In this document: piece after piece, positions 53,007 through 61,281 of the stretch
Layout: each line of letters starts with the position of its first letter
How positions within the stretch are numbered: the first letter of the stretch is position 1
Source of the DNA: Prolixibacteraceae bacterium
Lineage (GTDB): Bacteria; Bacteroidota; Bacteroidia; Bacteroidales; Prolixibacteraceae
Direction: 5' to 3'
Assembly (NCBI GenBank): GCA_028683385.1
Contig: JAQUIJ010000007.1
Location: 124,001-188,000 of the forward strand
Length of the DNA: 64,000 nucleotides
Notes under the pieces: generated by a model
Databases searched by the model: none
What the model saw: only the letters and a program-made list of their open reading frames with translations
What the model was told of the DNA's origin: nothing
Position numbers and translations under genes: made by a program

Positions 53007-54443
53007 TCAGTCTAAGGCAATCATTTCCAAACCCTTTTCAAAATTACGTTTTCCCTTTTGAGCATTCATGTGACTTACTGGTCCGGCAATGCAACCACCT
53101 TCGCAGGCCATCACTTCGATGAACTGAGCTGGAGCTTTTCCCTTCGAGAATGCCTTCAGCAGATTTATCGTTTTTTTATTCAGCCCATCCACCGATAAGC
53201 TTTTGATATCAATCTGTAGCTTTTGTGCTTTTATTGCTGCGATCACTCCTCCTGAAAGCGCAAAACCACGGGCTTCGCTGTCGATTCTGTCAAGAACAAT
53301 TTCCTCATAATCAGAAGGCTTAATGTCCATTGCTTCAAGTATTGTGTCAAGTTCAGAAAAACTCAATACAAAATCGACAAATTCATTGTCAATTCCCTCT
53401 TTTCGTTTGGCAATGCAAGGCCCAATGAACACCGTTTTCACTTCCGGATTTTGTTTTTTTACCATTTCAGCAGTATAGTGCATTGGTGATCCGGTGTCAG
53501 AGACATAGGGTTTAATTCCCTCAATGTGCTTGCGTGTTAATTCCACATACGACGGGCAGCACGATGTTGTCATAAACGGAGCGCCTTCAGCTAAACGGTG
53601 AACCAACTCTTCAGCTTCATTGCGTGTTGTAATTTCAGCGCCACGAGCCACTTCAACTACTTGACTAAAGCCAATTTTTTTAATGGCGCTTATCACTTTG
53701 GCCGGATGAACATCGTACTGACCAAACAAGGCAGGTGCAACCAATGCAACGATTTCTTCTTTTTGCTGAATACTTTTCAATACATCAACCAGATTCGAGA
53801 TTTCGTATATCGAGCCAAACGGACAGGCATTTTGACAACGTCCGCAATAAATACATTTGCTTTCGTCGATGTATTCAATCCCCTGCTCATTTTTGGAAAT
53901 GGCATTCACCGGGCAAACTTCCTCGCAAGGAACCGGCACGTAAACAATGGCATGATATGGGCATGCTTCTTTACAAAGGCCACAGTTCACACATTTATCC
54001 GACTTGATTTGAGCAGTGCCGGAATCATTGAACCGGATGGCGTTTTTCGGGCAATTCATTATGCACGGACTGGCCACGCAGCCCCGGCAAATATTGGTGA
54101 CAATGTAACTTACTTTAACACACGAGGTACACGCTTCGTCAACCACCGTCAAAACTTTTTTCGAAGGTTCTTTCCGCTCAATAGCCATACGGGCAAACTC
54201 CGACAAGGGAGTTAGTTCGTCCTGCTCCTCTTCAATGCCAAGCCCCAGAATGGGCATCAGTTTATACCTAACCACCGCACGTTCTTTGTAAATGCAGCAA
54301 CGGCGTTGTGCCGGAATTTCGCGAGGCGACATTTCCAACGGAATGCGGTCTATTCCTTCAATTAGTTTTCCTTCATTAAAAAGCCGGACGACTTTTCGAA
54401 CCAGTTGCCGGCGAATAATCATGGTATTGTTTACGTATGGCAT
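53007..54443 (-). CDS. Monomeric [FeFe] hydrogenase, group B-type
   Basis: 478 residues. N-terminal cysteine-rich ferredoxin-like part: CRGCVASPCIMNCPKNAI, CVNCGLCKEACPYHAI, then CIYCGRCQNACPFGSI, allowing several 4Fe-4S clusters. H-cluster motifs are present: TTSCCPSY (P1), GPCIAKRKEG (P2) and EVMACEGGCIAGP (P3). The architecture, with GLGIEEEQDELTPLSEFARMA near the N-terminus, fits group B monomeric enzymes common in anaerobic Bacteroidota. Role: H2 production or sensing; direction cannot be told. HydEFG maturases are not in the window. Confidence 0.88.
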   Translation of the reverse strand: MPYVNNTMIIRRQLVRKVVRLFNEGKLIEGIDRIPLEMSPREIPAQRRCCIYKERAVVRYKLMPILGLGIEEEQDELTPLSEFARMAIERKEPSKKVLTVVDEACTSCVKVSYIVTNICRGCVASPCIMNCPKNAIRFNDSGTAQIKSDKCVNCGLCKEACPYHAIVYVPVPCEEVCPVNAISKNEQGIEYIDESKCIYCGRCQNACPFGSIYEISNLVDVLKSIQQKEEIVALVAPALFGQYDVHPAKVISAIKKIGFSQVVEVARGAEITTRNEAEELVHRLAEGAPFMTTSCCPSYVELTRKHIEGIKPYVSDTGSPMHYTAEMVKKQNPEVKTVFIGPCIAKRKEGIDNEFVDFVLSFSELDTILEAMDIKPSDYEEIVLDRIDSEARGFALSGGVIAAIKAQKLQIDIKSLSVDGLNKKTINLLKAFSKGKAPAQFIEVMACEGGCIAGPVSHMNAQKGKRNFEKGLEMIALD

Positions 54444-54846
54444 TCTTTTTTTCTTTTTTCAGGGCGGCAAAGATAGACAGGTATTCGTTTTATCTAAATG
54501 AGAAACATAAATTTCAGGAAAACTTAATTTTTTGATGAATTTGGCTTGATATTGAGTGCGGGATACTGTAATTATCCTGAGTATCCTGATACTTTATAGA
54601 GAAACAAAAACCACAAAGACACATCGAAAAAAGAAAAAAAACGATCTGACCTATGTACTGTAAACTGTTTATTGTTGTATTTTTTTACCCCAAACCCCTG
54701 AAGGGGCTTTAGCTGTGAATAACGCAACCGATTAGCAGTGAGCTAAGTCCCATTTAGGGGTTTTAGGGGTGAATAAAAATTAATACAACATTTAATATCA
54801 TTCTTATACCCTATGTGACCTATGTGGTTAAAATAAAAAACAAACA
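54444..54846. repeat. Intergenic region with palindromic C/G repeat
   Basis: No gene is seen. At about 54687-54773 TACCCCAAACCCCTGAAGGGG and TTTAGCT pair with AGCTAAG and TTTAGGGGTTTTAGGGGT further on, a member of the CCCCTGAAGGGG repeat family also found at 57713-57801 and 58638-58712. The rest is AT-rich and may hold the promoter of the next gene. Confidence 0.55.
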
Positions 54847-56067
54847 ATGAAAAACCTTTTGATCATCCTGTTAGCCGCGCTGTTTTTTGCGTTTACCAAG
54901 AAAGAAGAACCTGTGAGCGAATGGCGCGGCCCCAACCGAAGCGGTATTTATGCTGAAACCGGGCTACTCACCCAATGGCCTGCCGAAGGCCCCAGGTTGC
55001 TTTGGGCAATTGATTCAACCGGACGTGGCTATGGCTCGCCTGTTATTGCCGGAGACCAGCTTTTTATCACCGGGGAAACCGATAGCACCAGCTTTTTATA
55101 CGCTTACAACCTGAACGGGAAACAGCTTTGGAAAGTGGCTTGTGGCCAGGAATGGGTGAAAAACTTCCCCGGATCGCGATCTACTCCAACTGTGGTTGGC
55201 GATTTGGTTTATATATGCTCCGGAAAAGGCGACATTGCCTGTTTCAACAAAAACGACGGTTCTAAAAAGTGGAGCCTGAATATGATTTCCGATTTGCAGG
55301 GAACAATCAACATGTTTGGCTATTCGCAATCGCTGTTGGTGAATGGCGATCTTGTATATTGCCAGCCAGGCGGTCCTGAAAACAATGTGGTGGCCTTAAA
55401 CCGGTTTACCGGGCAAAAAGTATGGTCGCAAAAGGCCAAAGGTGAAATTGAAGCCTATGGTTCGCCCATCGTGATAAAAAGAGGTAATCGCGATTTACTT
55501 TTGACGTTTTCTGAAATGGCGTTTCTCGGGCTTGATGGCAAATCGGGTGAGTTGCTGTTTACTCACAAAATGGACACTGCCGGAAACCTGCACGGGAACA
55601 TCCCGATTATCGATGGCAATGACCTGATTTATACCGAAGGCGATGGAAACCGCACCGTTAAACTGAAACTTGCTGAAGATGGAAGTGCCATCTCAGAAGT
55701 TTGGCGAAATAAATCGTTCGACAATATCATGGGCGGAGTGGTTCGGTTGGGCGATAAAATCTACGGAACGGCTCACCGGCAAATGTACCTGAAATGCCTC
55801 AACATGAAAACCGGACAGGTAACCGATTCTGTGAAGATGTTCAGGGGAAGCACCATTGCTGCTGATGGCATGTTGTACGTTTATACTGAAAAAGGAGTGG
55901 TTAACCTGGTTAATCCAAAGCCGGAAGGCATGCAAATTGTCAGCTCGTTTAAGGTCACCAAAGGAACCAAAGAGTTTTTTACCCATCCAGTGATTCACGA
56001 TGGAGTGCTGTATATCAGGCATGGCGAGGCGCTGATGGCATATTCGATCAGAAAGGAAAAAGGATAA
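54847..56067 (+). CDS. PQQ-like beta-propeller protein, exported
   Basis: 406 residues. Short hydrophobic N-terminus (MKNLLIILLAALFFAF), then WRGPNRSGIYAETGLLTQWP, the usual opening of PQQ-like repeat proteins, and blades such as LYAYNLNGKQLWKVACG, IACFNKNDGSKKWSL and VVALNRFTGQKVWSQ. Proteins of this type are often dehydrogenase-like propellers without demonstrated cofactor. The GNAT gene begins 18 bases after its stop. Confidence 0.87.
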   Translation: MKNLLIILLAALFFAFTKKEEPVSEWRGPNRSGIYAETGLLTQWPAEGPRLLWAIDSTGRGYGSPVIAGDQLFITGETDSTSFLYAYNLNGKQLWKVACGQEWVKNFPGSRSTPTVVGDLVYICSGKGDIACFNKNDGSKKWSLNMISDLQGTINMFGYSQSLLVNGDLVYCQPGGPENNVVALNRFTGQKVWSQKAKGEIEAYGSPIVIKRGNRDLLLTFSEMAFLGLDGKSGELLFTHKMDTAGNLHGNIPIIDGNDLIYTEGDGNRTVKLKLAEDGSAISEVWRNKSFDNIMGGVVRLGDKIYGTAHRQMYLKCLNMKTGQVTDSVKMFRGSTIAADGMLYVYTEKGVVNLVNPKPEGMQIVSSFKVTKGTKEFFTHPVIHDGVLYIRHGEALMAYSIRKEKG

Positions 56068-56084
56068 AGGAAAGAGGAAATACA

Positions 56085-56594
56085 ATGGAATCAATAATTG
56101 AAACTCCCAGACTGTTTCTCAGACAGCTAACACTCGAAGATGCCTCCAACCTCGCTTTAGTCTTATCTGATCAAGAATCAATGAAACATTATCCTCATGC
56201 ATTTTCAGATGAAGAAGTTAGAAAATGGATAGAGCGAAATATTGAACGATATAAGAATGAGGGATTTGGACTATGGGCTGTTATTCGAAAAACTGATAAT
56301 CAGTTCCTGGGAGACTGCGGTATTACATTACAGAATATTGATGGTGATGTTTTACCTGAAATCGGTTTTCACATCATTAAAACGTTTTGCAATATGGGAT
56401 ATGCAACAGAGGCAGCTCAAGCTTGTAAAAAATATGCCATAGAAGTATTAGGGTTTAAATCAATCTACTCCTACTCCGAGGCTGGAAATAAAGCATCACA
56501 AAGGGTTTCTTCAAAGATAGGTCTAGCTAAAGTAAAAATATTCAAAAAACATGGAATAGAAGAAGTCGTTTATGCGTATAGTGAACGTGAATAA
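56085..56594 (+). CDS. GNAT-family N-acetyltransferase (RimJ/RimL-like)
   Basis: 169 residues. ETPRLFLRQLTLEDASNL opens the RimJ/RimL-type domain; FGLWAVIRKTDNQFLGDCGI and EIGFHIIKTFCNMGYATEAAQA form the acetyl-CoA binding part; SEAGNKASQRVSSKIGL is the usual C-terminal motif. Substrate unknown. Close downstream of the propeller gene (18-base gap). Confidence 0.92.
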   Translation: MESIIETPRLFLRQLTLEDASNLALVLSDQESMKHYPHAFSDEEVRKWIERNIERYKNEGFGLWAVIRKTDNQFLGDCGITLQNIDGDVLPEIGFHIIKTFCNMGYATEAAQACKKYAIEVLGFKSIYSYSEAGNKASQRVSSKIGLAKVKIFKKHGIEEVVYAYSERE

Positions 56595-57258
56595 AACATT
56601 TTAAAGCCAAAAAATCTAACCGAAACATCTCTGATTCTGACTTTTAGATCCATATTTTTGTGAACGATGGTGCAATTATCAGGAAAAACATTAAAACTCT
56701 GATTCAATATGAGGCATTCATTACATTCTATCAGAAGACGATCAACCCCAAATAATGAGGTAATAAGGTTGTGATTTATAAGTATGGCTTTTCTACTGAG
56801 GTAGCTTTCTAAAATAAGGTTTAAACAAAAGGCGATCAATATTAGTTCCTCCAAGTCAACCCTAGTGTGTTCAACCAAAATGAAGTTCGCTGGATATTAC
56901 TAAAAAAATAACTCCTTGTTGCAAAATCCAATTCATCCATCAAAATCATCCCATTTTCAATTCTCAGAGGTGGAGGGGGGTACCTCCGAGGTACCCCCTC
57001 CCACCTCTAAGACGCATTTTTGTTCTAAAAGCAGCAATATTTATCTTAAAAGCAATAATATTTATTCTATAAACAACAATTCTGATTCTAAAAGAATATA
57101 TTATGATTCTATTCAAATTAAATTTGATTAATTACGAATATTTATTTGTTTAATAAACATCATATATTATTCTAAAATAATCTTACATGATGTTTTTTGA
57201 ATAAATATTACTATTTTTAGAATATCATTTGATGTTTTTTTCTTTTAAAACCAATCCG
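56595..57258. repeat. Gene-free AT-rich region with GC-rich hairpin and TTCTAAAA repeats
   Basis: No convincing gene. A long perfect-type hairpin occupies 56966-57008 (AGAGGTGG... against ...CCACCTCT, with GGGGGTACCTC / GGTACCCCC inside). From 57015 the word TTCTAAAAG and close variants recur (about 57017, 57033, 57059, 57078, 57168), interleaved with AATATTTAT. It reads like an operator or replication-type repeat field ahead of the HTH gene. A minus-strand frame near 56570-56878 is probably spurious. Confidence 0.55.
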
Positions 57259-57585
57259 ATGGAACAACTACCCATACTTTCCATGATTAAGCGCGAAATG
57301 GCGCGCAAACGAATTAATGCAAGCGATTTGTCGCGCGGGCTAAAGATGAACCATTCGTCGGTGGCAGGGATGTTAAAGCGCCCTACCCTACAGGTACAGC
57401 GACTGGCCGAGCTCTCCGAATTCCTGAATTACAATTTCTTCAGGGAAATAGCATCCAAACTCCCTTACTCCGAACCCGATGTGGTTGACACAACAGAAGC
57501 AACCACGCTGCAAAACCGGGTAAAGGAACTCGAAATGGAAGTGAGCATTCTGCGGCAAACACTGAAAGATTTGGTGAGTCGGTGA
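57259..57585 (+). CDS. HTH transcriptional regulator with C-terminal coiled coil
   Basis: 108 residues from MEQLPILSMIKREMA; the ATG at 57229 is in frame but less likely. An XRE-type helix-turn-helix is visible: MARKRINASDLSRGLKMNHSSVAGML (about 12-37), with VQRLAELSEFLNYNFFREIA as a following helix. The end NRVKELEMEVSILRQTLKDL looks like a leucine zipper. It lies just downstream of the TTCTAAAA repeat field, so autoregulation through those repeats is plausible. Confidence 0.8.
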   Translation: MEQLPILSMIKREMARKRINASDLSRGLKMNHSSVAGMLKRPTLQVQRLAELSEFLNYNFFREIASKLPYSEPDVVDTTEATTLQNRVKELEMEVSILRQTLKDLVSR

Positions 57586-57661
57586 TGTAAAAAATTCCAT
57601 GGCAGCAAAGGATAAGACTCCTCATTAATTGTATAAATCTAATTCAATGCGCTATCCTTTG

Positions 57662-57853
57662 GAGGCTGTATCAAAAGTCAAAATTTAATAAATGGAACTT
57701 TCAAATTGTAAGTTTACCTTCATTTCACCCCTCCAAACCTCCCCTGAAGGGGCGGCTTTTAAGTCCCCTTCAGGGGATTTAGGGGTTTTAGCAGTGTCTG
57801 TACTTTCAAATTGTAAGCTTTTGAAAAAACAGAATCACTTTTGATACAGCCTC
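57662..57853. mobile_element. MITE-like element with nested repeat
   Basis: 192 bp with perfect 17-bp terminal inverted repeats GAGGCTGTATCAAAAGT (57662-57678) and its complement (57837-57853). Inside, ACTTTCAAATTGTAAG occurs twice (57697-57712 and 57802-57817) around an 89-bp CCCCTGAAGGGG-type palindromic block. No gene; probably mobilised in trans. Confidence 0.75.
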
Positions 57854-58011
57854 ACACCGTGCGATTAAAAAATTCATTTCATTTAAAATATTCTTTAACC
57901 TCATTCGTCAACCTCATTATAAGCTGCACAATTGGGTTTGAATGATTATTCGATCGGTATACAGATCAGTCGTTTTCAAATCAGATTCAGTTGGCGTTCA
58001 ACTAAAACAAT

Positions 58012-58632
58012 ATGAGTGGAATTGAGGTTTTAGAGCTGTCGATCGACGAACAGTCGGTCGCGCTGATAAAAACTACCGTGAAGGAAAAACAACATATCGC
58101 TGACACCATCAAAAACTATGGCGCCCGTTTGCAGGGCTTTATCCGGAAGCGTGTGCGCAATAGCGAAGATGCTGAAGATATCCTTCAGGAAGTGTTTTAT
58201 CAACTGGCTGATGCCGACCGGCTAATGAAACCCATAGACCAGATGGCCGCATGGCTGTTCACTGTGGCCCGCAACCGGATTACCGATCTTTACCGAAAGA
58301 AAAAGACAGAATCGATGCCTGAATTCTTTGCTGATCCTGAAGAAGAAGGCTCCTTTGGAGAACTACGAAATCTGATGTTCGATAACGGAAGTACACCCGA
58401 AGACGATTATTTGCGGTCGCTGGTTTGGATTGAACTGGAGAAAGCGCTGGAAGAACTTCCGGAGGAACAACGTCTTGTCTTCGAATTGACTGAACTGAAA
58501 GGCCTTTCGTTCAAGGAAATTTCGGAACAAACAGGAGTAACAGTGAATACACTTATATCGAGAAAGCGCTATGCCGTATTGGTTTTGCGCGAGCGTCTTC
58601 AGCTTATTTACGACGAATTATTAAACTTTTAG
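58012..58632 (+). CDS. ECF-type RNA polymerase sigma factor
   Basis: 206 residues. Region 2 contains LQGFIRKRVRNSEDAEDILQEVFYQLA and AAWLFTVARNRITDLYRKKK; region 4 has LEELPEEQRLVFELTELKGLSFKEIS and the helix-turn-helix GVTVNTLISRKRYAV. The ~28-residue N-terminal lead is slightly long. No anti-sigma gene follows; the next gene is a His-rich membrane protein 133 bases downstream. Confidence 0.93.
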   Translation: MSGIEVLELSIDEQSVALIKTTVKEKQHIADTIKNYGARLQGFIRKRVRNSEDAEDILQEVFYQLADADRLMKPIDQMAAWLFTVARNRITDLYRKKKTESMPEFFADPEEEGSFGELRNLMFDNGSTPEDDYLRSLVWIELEKALEELPEEQRLVFELTELKGLSFKEISEQTGVTVNTLISRKRYAVLVLRERLQLIYDELLNF

Positions 58633-58637
58633 TAAGT

Positions 58638-58712
58638 ACAGCACTGTTATCCCCTAAATCCCCTGAAGGGGACTTTAAGCCGCCCCTTAAGGGGAGGTTG
58701 GAGGGGTAAAAG
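58638..58712. repeat. CCCCTGAAGGGG-type palindromic repeat, inverted relative to 57713-57801
   Basis: GCACTGTTATCCCCTAAATC, then CCCCTGAAGGGGACTTTAAG and CCGCCCCTTAAGGGGAGG mirror the block inside the MITE. The pair flanks the sigma factor gene in opposite orientation. Confidence 0.65.
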
Positions 58713-58764
58713 AACAGGGAACGAAAAAGAAAAAAGAATTAATAAACTTTAAAAAAAATAAAAA

Positions 58765-59121
58765 ATGAAAACAATGTTCAAAAAAAGATGGTATCTCTTT
58801 ATTCCCCTGATACTAGCTGCCTTTGTTGCTTTTGGGTACATTACCATGTATTTGTGGAACTGGCTTATGCCACTGTTATTCCATTTGCCTGAAATTACAT
58901 TCTGGCAAACAATCGGGTTACTGATTCTATCGCGCCTTCTGCTGGGGGGCTTCAAAGGACATCACAGACGTGCCCACGGTCATTGCAGACGGCATATGCA
59001 CGAAAAATGGGAAAACATGACTCCCGAACAACGTGAACAGTTCCGCGAACACATGCACTCTCATCGTCCACCATGGGTAAATCGTTTCTGCAAAGAAGAG
59101 GAAAGCGAAAAAAAGGCGTAA
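58765..59121 (+). CDS. Small two-span membrane protein with His-rich tail
   Basis: 118 residues. Two hydrophobic spans (YLFIPLILAAFVAFGYITMYL and TFWQTIGLLILSRLLLGGF), then a cytosolic or periplasmic tail rich in H and R (KGHHRRAHGHCRRHMHEKW) and a MTPEQREQFREHMH stretch, reminiscent of the MTPEQR helices of Spy/CpxP-like metal or stress proteins. It follows the ECF sigma gene and may be its target or regulator; metal binding is inferred from histidine content. Confidence 0.75.
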   Translation: MKTMFKKRWYLFIPLILAAFVAFGYITMYLWNWLMPLLFHLPEITFWQTIGLLILSRLLLGGFKGHHRRAHGHCRRHMHEKWENMTPEQREQFREHMHSHRPPWVNRFCKEEESEKKA

Positions 59122-59164
59122 GAGTTAAAACGTATTTTGCCACAGTGACACAGGAACAAAAAGA

Positions 59165-59236
59165 GTCATTGCGAACGAAGTGAAGCAATCTTTTATTTAA
59201 AGGATTGCTTCATTCGCTTCGCTACTTCGCAATGAC
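59165..59236. repeat. Palindromic intergenic repeat (GTCATTGCGAA type)
   Basis: GTCATTGCGAACGAAGTGAA and AGCAATC face GATTGCTTCATTCGCTTCGC and ACTTCGCAATGAC as an imperfect inverted repeat. This is a widespread kind of bacterial intergenic repeat; no gene. Confidence 0.7.
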
Positions 59237-59358
59237 GGGTTAAAAATGTCTCATTCTTTAAACCTTAGTGGCTTTGTAGCATTTTCTTCCAACTAATCTA
59301 AACTTTTACACACTTTTCGAGTTTCTTTGTAGTCAGTATTTTCAAGTATAATCCTAGA

Positions 59359-61107
59359 ATGAGTAAGTCAAAAAAACCGGAATCCGGTAAAAGGGAATCA
59401 AAACCAAACGTATTTAGTTTACTGAAACCATACCGGGGTATGGTCACTTTTCTGGTGTTATTTGCCCTGTTCAGTAATGGAGTCAATTTATTACTGCCCA
59501 AAATCATATCAAGAGCCATTGATTCGTTTACCGCAGGCAACTTCAATTTCAAGACCGTAGTTCTGGAGTTTCTGGTGGCATCGTTTATCATCTTTTTCTT
59601 CACCTATTTGCAAAGTATTGTCCAGACTTTCGCATCTGAGCGGGTTGCACGCGATTTGCGCACACGCCTGTCCAACAAAATTTCGAGGCAAAGTTATTCC
59701 TACATCCTAAAGACCAATCCGTCGAAACTTTTGACCAACCTCACTTCCGATATCGATTCCATCAAGATGTTTGTGTCAATGGCGGTAGTTACCATTTTTT
59801 CGTCGATTTTTATGATTGTTGGCACCTGCGTGCTGCTTCTCATGATCAACTATAAACTGGCAGTGCCTATCATCGCAATCATTCCACTGATCGGCGGCAC
59901 CTTTTTTATTGTTCTCCGGAAAGTCAGAGTTTTGTTTAAACGAAGTCGTGAAATCATTGACTGGCTAAATAAGGTCATCAACGAGAGCATCATGGGATCG
60001 GCCATTATTCGTGTACTGAATTCGCAACAGCCCGAATACCATAAATTCATGGAAGCCAACACCGATTCGCGCGATGTTGGGTTGGGTATCCTTCGGTTAT
60101 TTGCGGCCATGATACCAATCATCACCTTTATTTCCAACCTCGCCATGATTACCATTCTGATGTTGGGTGGTCATTTTGTGATTACCGGTGAAATGTCGCT
60201 GGGAGATTTTGCTGCATTCAATAGTTATCTGGCATTGCTCATATTCCCGATCATCATGATTGGTTTCATGAGCAACATTATGGCACAGGCATCGGCTTCT
60301 TACGCCCGAATCAACGAGGTTTTGGAAGCTCCTGAAATTGCTGAACCGGGCACGACAAAAGCCTCTTTAAAAGGCGATATTGAACTTAAAAACATTAAAC
60401 TTTCATATGGCGACAAACCAGTGCTGAAAGATATTTCACTTTCAGTAAAAGGCGGAACTCAGGTGGCTATTATCGGTCCTACTGCTGCCGGGAAAAGCCA
60501 GTTGCTCAACCTGCTGACTGATTTGGTAAAACCCGACAGTGGAACCATTCTGTTTGATGGGAAAGACATTGAAAGCTACGACAAGGAATCGTTCCGTAGC
60601 CAGGTGGGTTTTGTACTTCAGGATAGTGTGATTTTTAACATGAGCCTGCGCGAAAACATTGCTTTCAGCGATCAGGTAACCGACGAATCGCTCGAAAAAG
60701 CCATACAAACCGCCGAATTGAAAGACTTTGTCGATTCGCTTCCGGAGAAACTCAACACCATCGTTTCTGAACGAGGAACCAGTCTTTCCGGAGGACAAAA
60801 ACAACGAATAATGCTCGCCCGCGCGTTGGCCATCAACCCCAAAATACTTTTGCTCGACGATTTTACCGCTCGTGTCGATAACGAAACAGAGAAAAGAATC
60901 CTTTCCAATCTGGAACAGAATTATCCGGATTTGACTTTGCTGTCGATTACTCAGAAAGTATCGTCGGTAAAGCATTTTGAGCAGATTATTCTACTGATGG
61001 AAGGCGAGGTTATTGCCACCGGAACGCACCACGAGTTAATGGAAACCTGTACCGAATATGTACAGATCGAAAATTCACAACGAAGTACAAGTCACTATGA
61101 AGTATAA
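59359..61107 (+). CDS. ABC exporter half (degenerate nucleotide site partner)
   Basis: 582 residues: six-span exporter domain then ATPase. Walker A GPTAAGKSQLL, Q-loop FVLQDSV, signature LSGGQKQRIMLARAL, Walker B LLLDDFTARVDNETE with Asp in place of the catalytic Glu, and Gln in place of the H-loop His (SITQKVSSV). It thus gives a good signature motif but a weakened catalytic site. It is followed by a second half-transporter 175 bases on, forming a heterodimer of the multidrug/lipid exporter type. Confidence 0.92.
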   Translation: MSKSKKPESGKRESKPNVFSLLKPYRGMVTFLVLFALFSNGVNLLLPKIISRAIDSFTAGNFNFKTVVLEFLVASFIIFFFTYLQSIVQTFASERVARDLRTRLSNKISRQSYSYILKTNPSKLLTNLTSDIDSIKMFVSMAVVTIFSSIFMIVGTCVLLLMINYKLAVPIIAIIPLIGGTFFIVLRKVRVLFKRSREIIDWLNKVINESIMGSAIIRVLNSQQPEYHKFMEANTDSRDVGLGILRLFAAMIPIITFISNLAMITILMLGGHFVITGEMSLGDFAAFNSYLALLIFPIIMIGFMSNIMAQASASYARINEVLEAPEIAEPGTTKASLKGDIELKNIKLSYGDKPVLKDISLSVKGGTQVAIIGPTAAGKSQLLNLLTDLVKPDSGTILFDGKDIESYDKESFRSQVGFVLQDSVIFNMSLRENIAFSDQVTDESLEKAIQTAELKDFVDSLPEKLNTIVSERGTSLSGGQKQRIMLARALAINPKILLLDDFTARVDNETEKRILSNLEQNYPDLTLLSITQKVSSVKHFEQIILLMEGEVIATGTHHELMETCTEYVQIENSQRSTSHYEV

Positions 61108-61152
61108 TAAAAAAGCTATTGTAGCCGATAATATAAACGTATTAAATCAGTC

Positions 61153-61237
61153 ACTCACCCCAAGTCGCCTGTAGGCGACTTCTCCCCTCTCTACAGGTAG
61201 AGAGGGGCAAAGCGAGCATCGCGAGCTTGGGGTGAGT
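61153..61237. repeat. Three-hairpin intergenic repeat between ABC genes
   Basis: Outer arms ACTCACCCCAAG / CTTGGGGTGAGT enclose two nested palindromes (AAGTCGCCTGTAGGCGACTT and CCCCTCTCTACAGGTAGAGA with GGGG). It could fold as a cloverleaf and moderate read-through within the operon. Confidence 0.7.
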
Positions 61238-61281
61238 CAAAAAATAAACAATGCAGAAACTTAATCAGAATATTTGTCAGA

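Noticed and set aside
53598-54215. Plus-strand 205-residue frame opposite the hydrogenase
   Set aside because: Shadow of the well-supported minus-strand gene; no family features.
56570-56878. Minus-strand 102-residue frame behind the acetyltransferase gene
   Set aside because: It overlaps the end of a well-supported gene, has no recognisable motif, and the plus strand there also reads protein-like in short bits; a gene relic is possible but not supportable.
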